Source: Clostridia bacterium
GTDB lineage: Bacteria; Bacillota; Clostridia; Christensenellales; Aristaeellaceae
Assembly: GCA_017465155.1 (NCBI GenBank)
Contig: JAFTWV010000091.1
Span: 1-38,967 of the forward strand
DNA length: 38,967 nt
Direction of reading: 5' to 3'
Below the pieces are notes generated by a model, which saw only the letters and a program-made list of their open reading frames with translations, did not search any database and had not been told where the DNA came from. The first letter of the stretch is position 1. Every line of letters begins with the position of its first letter. The translations under genes were made by a program, and so were the position numbers. This document shows, piece by piece, positions 1 to 7,230 of this stretch.

Positions 1-1502
1 CGCGACCTCAACTGGCTGGGCTTCAATTGGACGGGCGGACTGTACTACGCGTCCGACTCCTATGACAAGTGCTACGAGATCGCCGAAGACTGGATCAAGA
101 GCGGTCTGGCCTACGTGGACGAGCTGAACAAGGAGCAGATGCGCGAATACCGCGGCACGCTGACCAAGCCCTCAAGAATTCTCCCTGGCGCGACCGTCCC
201 GTGGAGGAATCTCTCGATCTGTTCCGCCGTATGAAGGCCGGCGAGTTCCCCGAGGGCTCCTACACCCTGCGTGCAAAGATCGACATGGCCTCCCCCAACA
301 TCGTCATGCGCGATCCTGCCATGTACCGCATCCTGTACAAGGAGCACTGGCGCACGGGCAACAAGTGGTGCATCTATCCCATGTACGACTTCGCTCATCC
401 CATCGGCGACGCGCTGGAGGGCATCAGCCACTCTCTGTGCTCCCTGGAATATGAAATTCATCGCCCCCTGTACGACTGGGTGGTGGAAAAGAGCGCGCAT
501 ATGCTGCCCGCCCGTCCCCGCCAGATTGAGTTTGCCCGCCTGAACATGACCCGCACCGTCATGTCCAAGCGCAAGCTGCGTGCGCTGGTCGAGGGCGGCT
601 ACGTCCGCGGCTGGGATGATCCCCGCATGCCCACCCTGAGCGCGCTGCGCCGCCGCGGCTACACCGCCGCCGCCATCCGCGACTTCATCAGCCGCATCGG
701 CCTGTCCAAGGCAGACTCTGTGGTGGACACCGCCGTGCTGGAAGCCTGCGTCCGTCAGGATCTGGACGCCAATGCTGCCCGCGGGAGCGCTGTGTTGAAG
801 CCCATCAAGGTCGTCCTGACCAACTGGCCCGAAGGCGAAAAGCGCGAGCTGGTGGTTGAAAATCACCCCAAGAAGCCCGAGATGGGCACCCACACTGTGA
901 CCCTGAGCCGTGAGATCTGGATCGACGCGGAAGACTTCATGGAAGTGCCCGCAAACAAGTTCCAGCGCATGTACCCCGGCTTTGAGGTGCGCCTCAAGGG
1001 CGCGTGCATCGTCAAGTGCGAGGGCTGCACCAAGGACGAAAACGGCAACGTCACCGAAATTCAGTGCACCGTCGATTTTGATTCCTTTGCCGGCTGCGAA
1101 GGCTCCGGCCGCAAGATCAAGGGCAAGGTGCTCCACTGGGTCAATGCCGAGGACGCGGTTCCCTTCGAGGCTCGTCTCTACGAGCCCCTGCTGCCCGCCG
1201 AGGACGCGGAGATCGAGGAAGAAGCCGCGGAGGAAGCTGCTGCTGCGGATGAAATGGAATCCGTCGAGGACGGCGCCGAGGAAACAGACGCCCTGACCCG
1301 CAAGGATTATGATTTCCTGAAGAAGATCAGCCCCAACACCCTGACCATCCTGCGCGGCTATGCTGAGCCTGCCATCCGTGACTGCGAAGTTGGCACCAGC
1401 TTCCAGTTCGTGCGCGTGGGCTACTTCTGCAAGGACCCCGATTCCACCAGCGAGCTGCCAGTATTCAACAGGACCGTGGAGCTGAACGGCCTCAAGCTGT
1501 GA
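1..1502 (+). pseudogene. glnS: Glutaminyl-tRNA synthetase, 5'-truncated by window edge, with apparent frameshift
   Basis: Class I synthetase that charges tRNA-Gln with glutamine in the cytoplasm. Bases 1-171 read in frame 1 as GlnRS catalytic core (DLNWLGFNW, LYYASDSYDKCYE, EYRGTLTKP). From base 174 the same protein continues in frame 3 (KNSPWRDRPVEESLDLFRR), so one base is missing around 172-173. Downstream are the KMSKS-type loop (VMSKRKL, near 560-590), the anticodon-binding beta-barrels and the typical end (FNRTVELNGLKL). An acidic Glu/Ala-rich insert lies at about 1195-1290. The HIGH motif would be left of the window. The rest of the frame is intact and well conserved, so a sequencing or assembly error is as likely as a real mutation. 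gltX lies downstream in the same direction. Identity is certain; pseudogene status is not. Confidence 0.85.
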
Positions 1503-1505
1503 GCA

Positions 1506-1587
1506 CTCCCACCGGTGTTTACAGCAGCCGGTGGGAGTCCAGCCTCCCTCTTCGAGGGAGGTGGCTGCGCAGCAGCCGGTGGGAGTC
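1506..1587. repeat. Cluster of three hairpins with an 18-bp direct repeat
   Basis: Three perfect inverted repeats sit side by side between glnS and the DUF559 gene: 1506-1515/1528-1537 (10-bp arms, CTCCCACCGG), 1543-1550/1554-1561 (8-bp arms around TTC) and 1563-1568/1572-1577 (6-bp arms). The 18-bp stretch starting CAGCAGCCGGTGGGAGTC occurs at 1522-1539 and again at 1570-1587. None is followed by a T-run, so they are not ordinary terminators. The layout resembles REP/MITE-like intergenic repeats of gut Clostridia; that comparison is from memory. Confidence 0.7.
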
Positions 1588-1608
1588 TTCGCGCAGGAGG
1601 AGTCATCT

Positions 1609-2007
1609 ATGAAAAGAAAACAGCTGACGCGACCATACAATCATGCGCTTACGCCCCGCGCGCAGGAATTGCGCCGTGAAGCAACACCACAGGAAAACCA
1701 CCTCTGGTATGATTTTCTTTCCACATACCCCTTCCGGTTTCTGCGCCAACGCATTTTCGGTTCGTACATTGTTGATTTCTACTGCCATGAAGCAAGGTTG
1801 GTCGTTGAAGTGGACGGCAGTCAGCACAATACTGCCGACGCTCTCGAATACGACCGTTGCCGGACTGCATATTTGGAATCCCTGCAGCTGAAGGTCATCC
1901 GTTTCACGAATCGTGACATAATGCTGCGTTTCGATGCGGTATGCCAGATGATCGATCAGGCCGTGATGCATCAGCTTTACCCCAACCCTTCCGATATGGA
2001 TAGATGA
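1609..2007 (+). CDS. DUF559 (Vsr/restriction endonuclease-like) domain protein
   Basis: A 132-residue protein of the DUF559 family, predicted to have the very-short-patch-repair endonuclease-like fold. Visible family features are the N-terminal stretch TPRAQELRREATPQENHLW, then FLRQRIFGSYIVDFYC and the core LVVEVDGSQH, whose D and E residues are the expected metal-binding catalytic acids, then a basic C-terminal half (RTAYLESLQLKVIRFTNRDI). ATG at 1609 is chosen because GGAGGAG lies 7-12 bases upstream; the longer frame would run through the hairpin repeats. The gene looks less GC-rich than the synthetase genes on either side, and the hairpin cluster abuts its 5' end, so it may be a late arrival in a glnS-gltX operon. 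Its physiological role is unknown. Confidence 0.85.
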   Translation: MKRKQLTRPYNHALTPRAQELRREATPQENHLWYDFLSTYPFRFLRQRIFGSYIVDFYCHEARLVVEVDGSQHNTADALEYDRCRTAYLESLQLKVIRFTNRDIMLRFDAVCQMIDQAVMHQLYPNPSDMDR

Positions 2008-2025
2008 TACAAGGAGATAATCACT

Positions 2026-3477
2026 ATGAGCAACCAAGTCCGTACCCGTTTTGCGCCGTCCCCCACGGGCTTCATGCACCTGGGCGGTCTGCGCACGGCG
2101 CTGTATAACTACCTGTTTGCCAAGAAGATGGGCGGCAAGTTCATCCTGCGCATCGAGGATACTGACCAGGAGCGCTTCGTCGAGGGCGCGACCGAGGTCA
2201 TCTACGATACACTGCGCGGCTGCGGCATGGATTGGGACGAGGGTCCCGACAAGGGCGGTGACTACGGCCCCTACATCCAGTCCGAGCGCAAGGATATGTA
2301 TCTTCCCTACGCCAAGCAGCTGGTGAAGAGCGGCCATGCGTACTACTGCTTCTGCACCAAGTGCGAGCTGGACGAGCGCCGTGCCGCTGCTGAAGCCCGG
2401 GGCGAGGTATTCAAGTATGACAAGCACTGCCTGAAGCTGACCGAGGAGGAGGTTCAGGCGAAGCTGGACGCAGGCACCCCCTACGTCATCCGCCAGAACG
2501 CCCCTACCACCGGCGAAACCAGCTATGACGATGTCGTGTTCGGCCACATGACCTTCCCCAATGATACCCTTGATGATATGGTTCTCATCAAGCAGGACGG
2601 CATGCCCACCTACAACTTTGCCAACGTCATCGACGATCACCTGATGGGCATCACCCATGTCATGCGCGGCCTGGAGTACATCTCCTCCACCCCCAAGTAC
2701 AACCTGCTGTACGAGGCCTTCGGCTGGGAGACTCCTGTGTACGTCCACCTGACCACCGTCATGCGTGACGCGACACACAAGCTCTCCAAACGCGACGGTG
2801 ACGCCTACTACTCCGACTATATCGAGAAGGGGTACCTGACCGAAGCGCTGATCAACTACCTCGCGCTGGTGGGCTGGAATCCCGGCGATGACCGCGAGTT
2901 CTTCACCATGGACGAGCTGGTCGAGGCCTTCTCCATTGAGCGTCTGTCGAAATCCCCCGGCATCTTCGACGTGGACAAGCTGACCTGGTTCAACGCCGAG
3001 TACATCCGCAAGCTGGCCCCCGAAAAGTATCTGGAGCTGGCTGCCCCGTGGTTTGATCAGACGCTGGCCGGCAAGGACATCGACTACAAGCGTCTGGCCG
3101 AGCTGATGCAGACCCGCACTGAGGTCTTTAACCGCGTGCCTGACATGGTGCGCTTCCTCGGCGAGCTGCCCGAGTATCCTGCGGACATGTTCGTAAACAA
3201 GAAGGCCAAGACCAATCCCGAGGTTGCCAAGGCTGCGCTGGAAATGCTGCGCCCCGTAATCGAGGGAATTGAGGATTGGACGGAGACCACCATTCATGAT
3301 GTGCTGATGGCAAAAATCGCCGAGGCCGGCATGAAGAACGCCACCGCCCTGTGGCCCCTGCGCATCGCCATTTCCGGCCAGATGTCCACTCCCGGCGGCG
3401 CCATCGAAATCGCATGGCTGCTGGGCAAGGACGAGTGCCTGCGCCGCATTGATCTGGGGCTGGAGAAGCTGGGCTGA
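2026..3477 (+). CDS. gltX: Glutamyl-tRNA synthetase
   Basis: Charges tRNA-Glu with glutamate (class I, cytoplasmic). The 483-residue product has the usual bacterial length. The HIGH-type motif appears as TGFMHLGGL (residues 14-22) and the KMSKS-type loop as KLSKRDGD (252 onward). A possible zinc knuckle, CFCTKC with a later KHC, lies after residue 105, and the C-terminal helical anticodon-binding domain is complete. AAGGAG at 2011-2016 sets the ATG at 2026, 18 bases after the DUF559 gene, so cotranscription is likely. Because a GlnRS gene is next to it, this enzyme need not misacylate tRNA-Gln, but whether it discriminates cannot be read directly. Confidence 0.96.
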   Translation: MSNQVRTRFAPSPTGFMHLGGLRTALYNYLFAKKMGGKFILRIEDTDQERFVEGATEVIYDTLRGCGMDWDEGPDKGGDYGPYIQSERKDMYLPYAKQLVKSGHAYYCFCTKCELDERRAAAEARGEVFKYDKHCLKLTEEEVQAKLDAGTPYVIRQNAPTTGETSYDDVVFGHMTFPNDTLDDMVLIKQDGMPTYNFANVIDDHLMGITHVMRGLEYISSTPKYNLLYEAFGWETPVYVHLTTVMRDATHKLSKRDGDAYYSDYIEKGYLTEALINYLALVGWNPGDDREFFTMDELVEAFSIERLSKSPGIFDVDKLTWFNAEYIRKLAPEKYLELAAPWFDQTLAGKDIDYKRLAELMQTRTEVFNRVPDMVRFLGELPEYPADMFVNKKAKTNPEVAKAALEMLRPVIEGIEDWTETTIHDVLMAKIAEAGMKNATALWPLRIAISGQMSTPGGAIEIAWLLGKDECLRRIDLGLEKLG

Positions 3478-3536
3478 CACGCGCCGCGCTGAACCTTGGC
3501 AGGCTTCGCCAAACATCCAAAGTACAACGGCTCGCC

Positions 3537-3565
3537 TTGACAAGATAGTTATCCTGTCATATAAT
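3537..3565 (+). promoter_or_regulatory. Perfect consensus sigma-A promoter
   Basis: TTGACA at 3537-3542, a 17-base spacer and TATAAT at 3560-3565. It drives the ECF transporter gene; the start point would fall at about 3571-3573. Confidence 0.85.
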
Positions 3566-3601
3566 ATGGACGCTGCAGACGACATGATCTGCAGCGTCCA
3601 T
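3566..3601 (+). promoter_or_regulatory. 14-bp perfect inverted repeat overlapping the transcription start
   Basis: Arms 3566-3579 (ATGGACGCTGCAGA) and 3588-3601 are exact reverse complements around an 8-base spacer. The left arm starts right after the -10 box, so the repeat could be a repressor operator or a 5' stabilising hairpin. No T-run follows, so a terminator is unlikely. Confidence 0.6.
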
Positions 3602-3627
3602 TCTCATTCATGAAAGAGGGCATTCTC

Positions 3628-4116
3628 ATGACAAACCCGTCCGTGAAGAAGCTGACGTTCACCGGTCTGATGGCTGCGCTGATCTGTGTGCTGACGATAT
3701 TTCCGCACATCCCGATCCCTGCAGGTTCTGGCTACATCCATTTGGGCGACGGCATGATTCTGCTGGCAGCAATGGTCATCGGGCCAATGGCGATCCCCGC
3801 TGCCGCGCTGGGCAGCGCACTGGCAGATCTCTTCTCCGGCTTTGCACTGTACGCTCCGGCAACCTTCGTGATCAAGGGACTGGTCGCGCTGACTGCATGG
3901 CTGCTCTATCGCAAGGGACATATCATCCGGACGCTGCTTAGCTTTATCGCAGCCGAGGTGCTGATGGTCGCGGGGTATTTCATCTTTGAGTGGTTCGTAG
4001 CCCGGGAATATGCCGTCATCGACATTCTGGGCAACACGATTCAAGGGATTTCCGGCGCTGCGCTGGGCATGGCGTTCACCTATGCCGTACCGCAGCTGGA
4101 AAGAGCGCTGAAATAA
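3628..4116 (+). CDS. ECF transporter S component (substrate-binding membrane subunit)
   Basis: A 162-residue integral membrane protein with about five to six hydrophobic segments. Its signature GSGYIHLGDGMILLAAMVIGP followed by ALADLFSGFALYAPATFVIKG matches the ECF S-component family once called DUF1393 (PF07155). S components bind a vitamin or other micronutrient and dock on a shared EcfAAT module, which is not in this window. ATG 3628 is preferred over ATG 3610 because GAAAGAGGG lies 8 bases upstream, whereas 3610 has no ribosome site. The gene stands alone between its own strong promoter and a terminator. The substrate cannot be told. Confidence 0.82.
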   Translation: MTNPSVKKLTFTGLMAALICVLTIFPHIPIPAGSGYIHLGDGMILLAAMVIGPMAIPAAALGSALADLFSGFALYAPATFVIKGLVALTAWLLYRKGHIIRTLLSFIAAEVLMVAGYFIFEWFVAREYAVIDILGNTIQGISGAALGMAFTYAVPQLERALK

Positions 4117-4180
4117 TGGCCCTTCCCGGAAGTGAGGGAACCGAAATTCTCCGGCGTCCAGGGACGCATTAACATTCCAC

Positions 4181-4223
4181 AAAACCGCCGCCCCGGAGTT
4201 CACTCTCCCGAGGCGGCGGTTTT
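4181..4223. terminator. Bidirectional intrinsic terminator
   Basis: 12-bp arms 4181-4192 (AAAACCGCCGCC) and 4212-4223 give a GC-rich stem with a T-run on either strand. It lies between the convergent ECF and threonine aldolase genes. Confidence 0.85.
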
Positions 4224-4271
4224 CACAATATACAGTATTCAAGCACCCAACGGGCCGGATCGGTTGATCCA

Positions 4272-5297
4272 TCACAGCCCCTTGATCATCTCAATGAATT
4301 GATCCACATATTCATCCGGCGTACACCAGGACGTGCACACACGCAGCACAACGTGATCCTCGTCAATGCGTCCGTTGAATTCCAGAGCAAATGCATCCTC
4401 CAGCTTCTCCCACTGATCATCGGTAAAAATGGGGAACAGCTGATTCGTGGGGCTGTCCACGTGGAAGGCAAAACCTGCCTCCATCAGGGCCGTGCGGATG
4501 CGCATCGCCTGATCTACGGCCTTCTTGCCCAGCTCAAAGTACAGGCCGTTTTCCATCAGCGCGGAGAACTGGATGCCCAGCAGACGGCCCTTGGCCAGCA
4601 TGCCGCCCTTCTGCTTGATCATATAGCGGAAGCGCACGTTCAGCTCCGGGTTGTTGATCACCACCGCCTCGCCAAAGAGCGCGCCCATCTTCGTGCCGCC
4701 CACGGTAAACACATCGCAGTACTTTGCCACATCCGCAGCAGTCAGATCGCCGGTGGGAGCCGCCAGACCATAGCCCAGACGCGCGCCGTCAATGAACAGA
4801 TACAGACCCAGCTGCTTGCAGGTATAGTACAGATCCTTCAGCTGAGACAAGTTATACACCGTTCCGGTCTCGGTAGACATGGAGATGTACACCATGCCCG
4901 GCTTGACGGTATGCTCGTCATCCGCCTGCATGGCAGTCGCAACGGAAACCTGCGAGGCAGTGATGCGGCCGTCCTTGGCCGGGAGCGCCAGACACTTGTG
5001 ACCAGTCGACTCGATCGCGCCAGTCTCATGGACATTGATGTGGCCGCTGTCAGCGCACAGTACGCCTTCATAGGGGCGAAGAGCCGCGGAAATCACAGTC
5101 ATGTTTGCCTGCGTGCCGCCCACAAGAAAGTGTACATGACTCTCCGGGCAGGAGAACGCCTTGCGGATTGCATCAGCCGCCTCGGCACAGTAATGATCCG
5201 TGCCATAGCCGGGCGTCTGCTCCAAATTGGTGTCGGTCAGCTTTTTCAGGATGGACGGATGGCAGCCCTCAAGGTAATCGCAGTTCAGACGGATCAT
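4272..5297 (-). CDS. Low-specificity L-threonine aldolase family (PLP-dependent)
   Basis: Predicted to cleave L-threonine or allo-threonine to glycine and acetaldehyde. The 341-residue product has the family's length and order: N-terminal YGTDHYCAEAADAIRK, FLVGGTQANMTVI (residues 57-69), the cofactor-stacking region SGHINVHETGA (84-94), FIDGARLGYG (168-177, Asp170 contacting the PLP ring) and the cofactor-binding Lys203 in VGGTKMGALFGE. ATG at 5297 is preferred because AAAGGA lies about 10 bases upstream; the longer 412-residue frame adds a cysteine-rich stretch unlike the family and would run through the promoter. The gene has its own promoter, divergent from the cysteine desulfidase gene. 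Confidence 0.93.
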   Translation of the reverse strand: MIRLNCDYLEGCHPSILKKLTDTNLEQTPGYGTDHYCAEAADAIRKAFSCPESHVHFLVGGTQANMTVISAALRPYEGVLCADSGHINVHETGAIESTGHKCLALPAKDGRITASQVSVATAMQADDEHTVKPGMVYISMSTETGTVYNLSQLKDLYYTCKQLGLYLFIDGARLGYGLAAPTGDLTAADVAKYCDVFTVGGTKMGALFGEAVVINNPELNVRFRYMIKQKGGMLAKGRLLGIQFSALMENGLYFELGKKAVDQAMRIRTALMEAGFAFHVDSPTNQLFPIFTDDQWEKLEDAFALEFNGRIDEDHVVLRVCTSWCTPDEYVDQFIEMIKGL

Positions 5298-5366
5298 GAT
5301 GATTCGTTCCTTTCGTTGATGGTTGTATGGCATGGCCGGAAGGCCGGATTCTCGACGAACGCTTCT

Positions 5367-5395
5367 ATTATAACGTTTTCGTAAATCTTCGTCAA
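5367..5395 (-). promoter_or_regulatory. Promoter of the threonine aldolase gene
   Basis: On the minus strand TTGACG (5395-5390), a 17-base spacer and TATAAT (5372-5367). It lies 70 bases upstream of the start codon. Confidence 0.8.
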
Positions 5396-5459
5396 CTCCA
5401 TTCTTCACGTTATTCGCCCATCCTATACAGAAAGGTTCGTCTGTCGCTTCATGTCGGAA

Positions 5460-5489
5460 TTGACAGACCAGCCGCTTGTTTGGTAGAAT
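5460..5489 (+). promoter_or_regulatory. Probable promoter of the cysteine desulfidase gene
   Basis: TTGACA (5460-5465), an 18-base spacer and TAGAAT (5484-5489). It leaves a 5' leader of about 155 bases in which I recognise no known riboswitch. The rest of the 5298-5650 gap holds only this leader and the divergent promoter. Confidence 0.6.
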
Positions 5490-5650
5490 ATTGATACAGC
5501 AGGTTTTCACCCAAATCGTTGCATCAGGCTTCAGCCGAACAGAATGGATGCGCAGCCCGGTATGTGGAGCAGCGCAATCCTCGCTGTATCCCGCGCAGCC
5601 TGAATCCGTCTGCCTGCCACCACATCAAAAGAGAACCACAGGAGCGAATG

Positions 5651-6913
5651 ATGATGGATCATGCCTGTTACCTGCGCAGAATCAAGGCTGCGCTTGCCCC
5701 CTCCACCGGCTGCACCGAGCCCGCAGCCATTGCCCTGAACGCCGCCACTGCCCGTGCAAACGTGCAGGGAGAGATTATCTCTGTTACCGCAAGGCTGGAC
5801 GCATATCTGTTCAAGAATGCCATGGGCGTGGGAATCCCTGGCGCCGACGAACGCGGCGTCAACCTGTGCGTAGCGCTTGGCATCACAGCGGGCGATTCCC
5901 GTGCCGGCATGAATGCACTGCATACCGTCAAGCCGGAGCAGCTGAGCGAGGCTAAACATCTTCGCGATCGCGTCACCGTGGAAATCGCCGACGAAGCCAA
6001 AGGGCTGTATATCGAGACGATCATCACCACTGCCGACGACGTGGTACGCGTCATCACCAGCGGCGAGCATGACCACATTGCCTGCATCGAGCATATGCCC
6101 TTCTCCCCCTTCGTCCCCGCCGAGGACGACGCTGCAGAGGCTGCTCACGACGGATCCCTTGGTGAGTTTATTGAATTTGCCCGCACCGTACCGCTGGAGG
6201 AACTGACCTTCCTGCGCGATGCACTGAACATGAACCGCGTCGTGTACTACCGGGCCATGGAAGAAGGCCTTGCCCACCGTGTGCTGCCCAACATGCTCCT
6301 GCAGGACGGCAGTCTGTACGCGCAGGCCAAGAAGATGGCCGGCACTGCAAGCTATGCCCGTATGCATGGCATCCCTCTGCCCGTCATGACCGCCACCGGC
6401 AGCGGCAATCAGGGCCTGACCCTTTTCCTGACCGTCGATGCGGCCGCCCGCACCTACAATGTCTCTGAGGAACGGCTGCTGCGGGCGCTGGCCGTAGCCA
6501 ACCTTGCCAATGTGTACATCAAGGGCTTTATCGGTCCGCTCAGCAGCGTATGCGCATGCGGTGTGGCATCGGGTCTGAGCGCTTCCATCGGCGTGGTATT
6601 CCTGATGGGCGGCGGCGAACCGGAGATGCTGCAGGCTTCCCGCAACATCCTTGGTTCCGTCAGCGGTATGATCTGCGACGGGGCGAAGGAGGGCTGCGCG
6701 TCAAAGGTCGCGTTGAGCGCAGGTCTGGCGGTAGAAGCTGCATGTCTGGCCATGGAGGGCGGCGGCATCCACGCACAGGACGGCATTCTGGACGAGAGCT
6801 TCGACCGTTTGATTGCGCATCTGGGTGAGCTGGTCTGTGTTGGCATGGGCGGCACAAATGATACAATCGTACACATCATGAAGGACGAAAAGATCCGTCG
6901 TCCCAACTGCTGA
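5651..6913 (+). CDS. cyuA: L-cysteine desulfidase, CyuA/UPF0597 (serine dehydratase alpha-like) family
   Basis: The family is iron-sulfur dependent and breaks L-cysteine into pyruvate, ammonia and hydrogen sulfide. The 420-residue protein shows the characteristic STGCTEPAAIALNAA near the N-terminus (Cys21), SGNQGLTLFL in the middle, CACGVASGLSASIG and DGAKEGCASKVALSAG in the second half, and the terminal GGTNDTIVHIM. These cysteines fit a [4Fe-4S] site. Three ATGs stand in a row at 5648, 5651 and 5654 behind AGGAG (5640-5644); 5651 and 5654 have the better spacing. It is divergent from threonine aldolase, and both genes would yield small carbon units from amino acids. The exact substrate (cysteine versus serine-like) is from family knowledge. 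Confidence 0.88.
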   Translation: MMDHACYLRRIKAALAPSTGCTEPAAIALNAATARANVQGEIISVTARLDAYLFKNAMGVGIPGADERGVNLCVALGITAGDSRAGMNALHTVKPEQLSEAKHLRDRVTVEIADEAKGLYIETIITTADDVVRVITSGEHDHIACIEHMPFSPFVPAEDDAAEAAHDGSLGEFIEFARTVPLEELTFLRDALNMNRVVYYRAMEEGLAHRVLPNMLLQDGSLYAQAKKMAGTASYARMHGIPLPVMTATGSGNQGLTLFLTVDAAARTYNVSEERLLRALAVANLANVYIKGFIGPLSSVCACGVASGLSASIGVVFLMGGGEPEMLQASRNILGSVSGMICDGAKEGCASKVALSAGLAVEAACLAMEGGGIHAQDGILDESFDRLIAHLGELVCVGMGGTNDTIVHIMKDEKIRRPNC

Positions 6914-6983
6914 TCAAGGGGAAATATCCAGGGAGATGCAGCACAAGCAGCTGTACAGAACACCGAAAGAACAATCCCACCCC

Positions 6984-7013
6984 TTGACATCCGCTGTATA
7001 CAAAGGCTATAAT
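6984..7013 (+). promoter_or_regulatory. Promoter of the aroF-aroB operon
   Basis: TTGACA (6984-6989), an 18-base spacer and TATAAT (7008-7013). The start point near 7020 gives a 210-base leader that holds the leader peptide and terminator below. Confidence 0.85.
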
Positions 7014-7043
7014 CAATCCATCACATCAGGAGGACATGCTGCC

Positions 7044-7115
7044 ATGCTGTACACCTCTTACTTCGCGTTTACGTACCCGGCCGCTTTTGCTGCCGGGCAG
7101 ATTGACGTACCGTGA
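7044..7115 (+). CDS. Tyr/Phe-rich leader peptide of the aroF operon
   Basis: A 23-codon reading frame whose first twelve residues are MLYTSYFAFTYP. Three Tyr (TAC) and three Phe (TTC, TTT, TTT) codons fall within the first fifteen. AGGAGG at 7028-7033, 10 bases upstream of the ATG, makes translation likely. The frame overlaps an RNA hairpin (7058-7120) and precedes an intrinsic terminator that ends 36 bases before the DAHP synthase gene. This is the layout of a leader-peptide attenuator: ribosomes stalled at Tyr or Phe codons would refold the RNA and allow read-through. The peptide itself is not expected to have another function. Confidence 0.75.
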   Translation: MLYTSYFAFTYPAAFAAGQIDVP

Positions 7116-7120
7116 AGTAA
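7058..7120 (+). promoter_or_regulatory. Leader hairpin of the aroF attenuator
   Basis: Nested pairings TTACTTC (7058-7064) with GAAGTAA (7114-7120), ACGTA (7071-7075) with 7105-7109, and CCCGGC (7076-7081) with GCCGGG (7092-7097) form one long stem. It covers the aromatic codons and the leader stop codon, so ribosome position would control whether it forms. The competing antiterminator pairing is not resolved by eye. Confidence 0.6.
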
Positions 7121-7157
7121 GCTGATGGCATGCCCGTGTGGTTGAATGGGTATTGAT

Positions 7158-7194
7158 GCGCGGAAGCTCCCTTTGCGGACTTCCGTGCTTTTTT
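7158..7194 (+). terminator. Attenuator terminator upstream of aroF
   Basis: Stem 7158-7166 (GCGCGGAAG) with 7180-7188 (CTTCCGTGC, one G-U pair), an inner TCC/GGA pairing, and a run of six T at 7189-7194. It lies between the promoter and the structural gene, so it can only act as a regulated terminator. Confidence 0.85.
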
Positions 7195-7230
7195 ATGCCA
7201 GATGACTGATATTGAGGAGGAACACAAGCC

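Noticed and set aside
1603-3585. Long minus-strand frame of 660 codons
   Set aside because: It runs antisense across DUF559 and gltX, both of which have clear family motifs and ribosome sites on the plus strand.
3566-3601. Inverted repeat as a terminator of gltX
   Set aside because: It starts immediately after the -10 box of the downstream promoter and lacks a T-run.
4299-5384. Plus-strand frame of 361 codons opposite threonine aldolase
   Set aside because: It is the antisense shadow of a gene with a complete PLP-enzyme motif set.
7036-7125. Alternative leader peptide starting at ATG 7036
   Set aside because: It lies only two bases after AGGAGG and encodes a Leu/Arg/Pro-rich peptide with no link to aromatic synthesis; ATG 7044 has proper spacing and aromatic codons.
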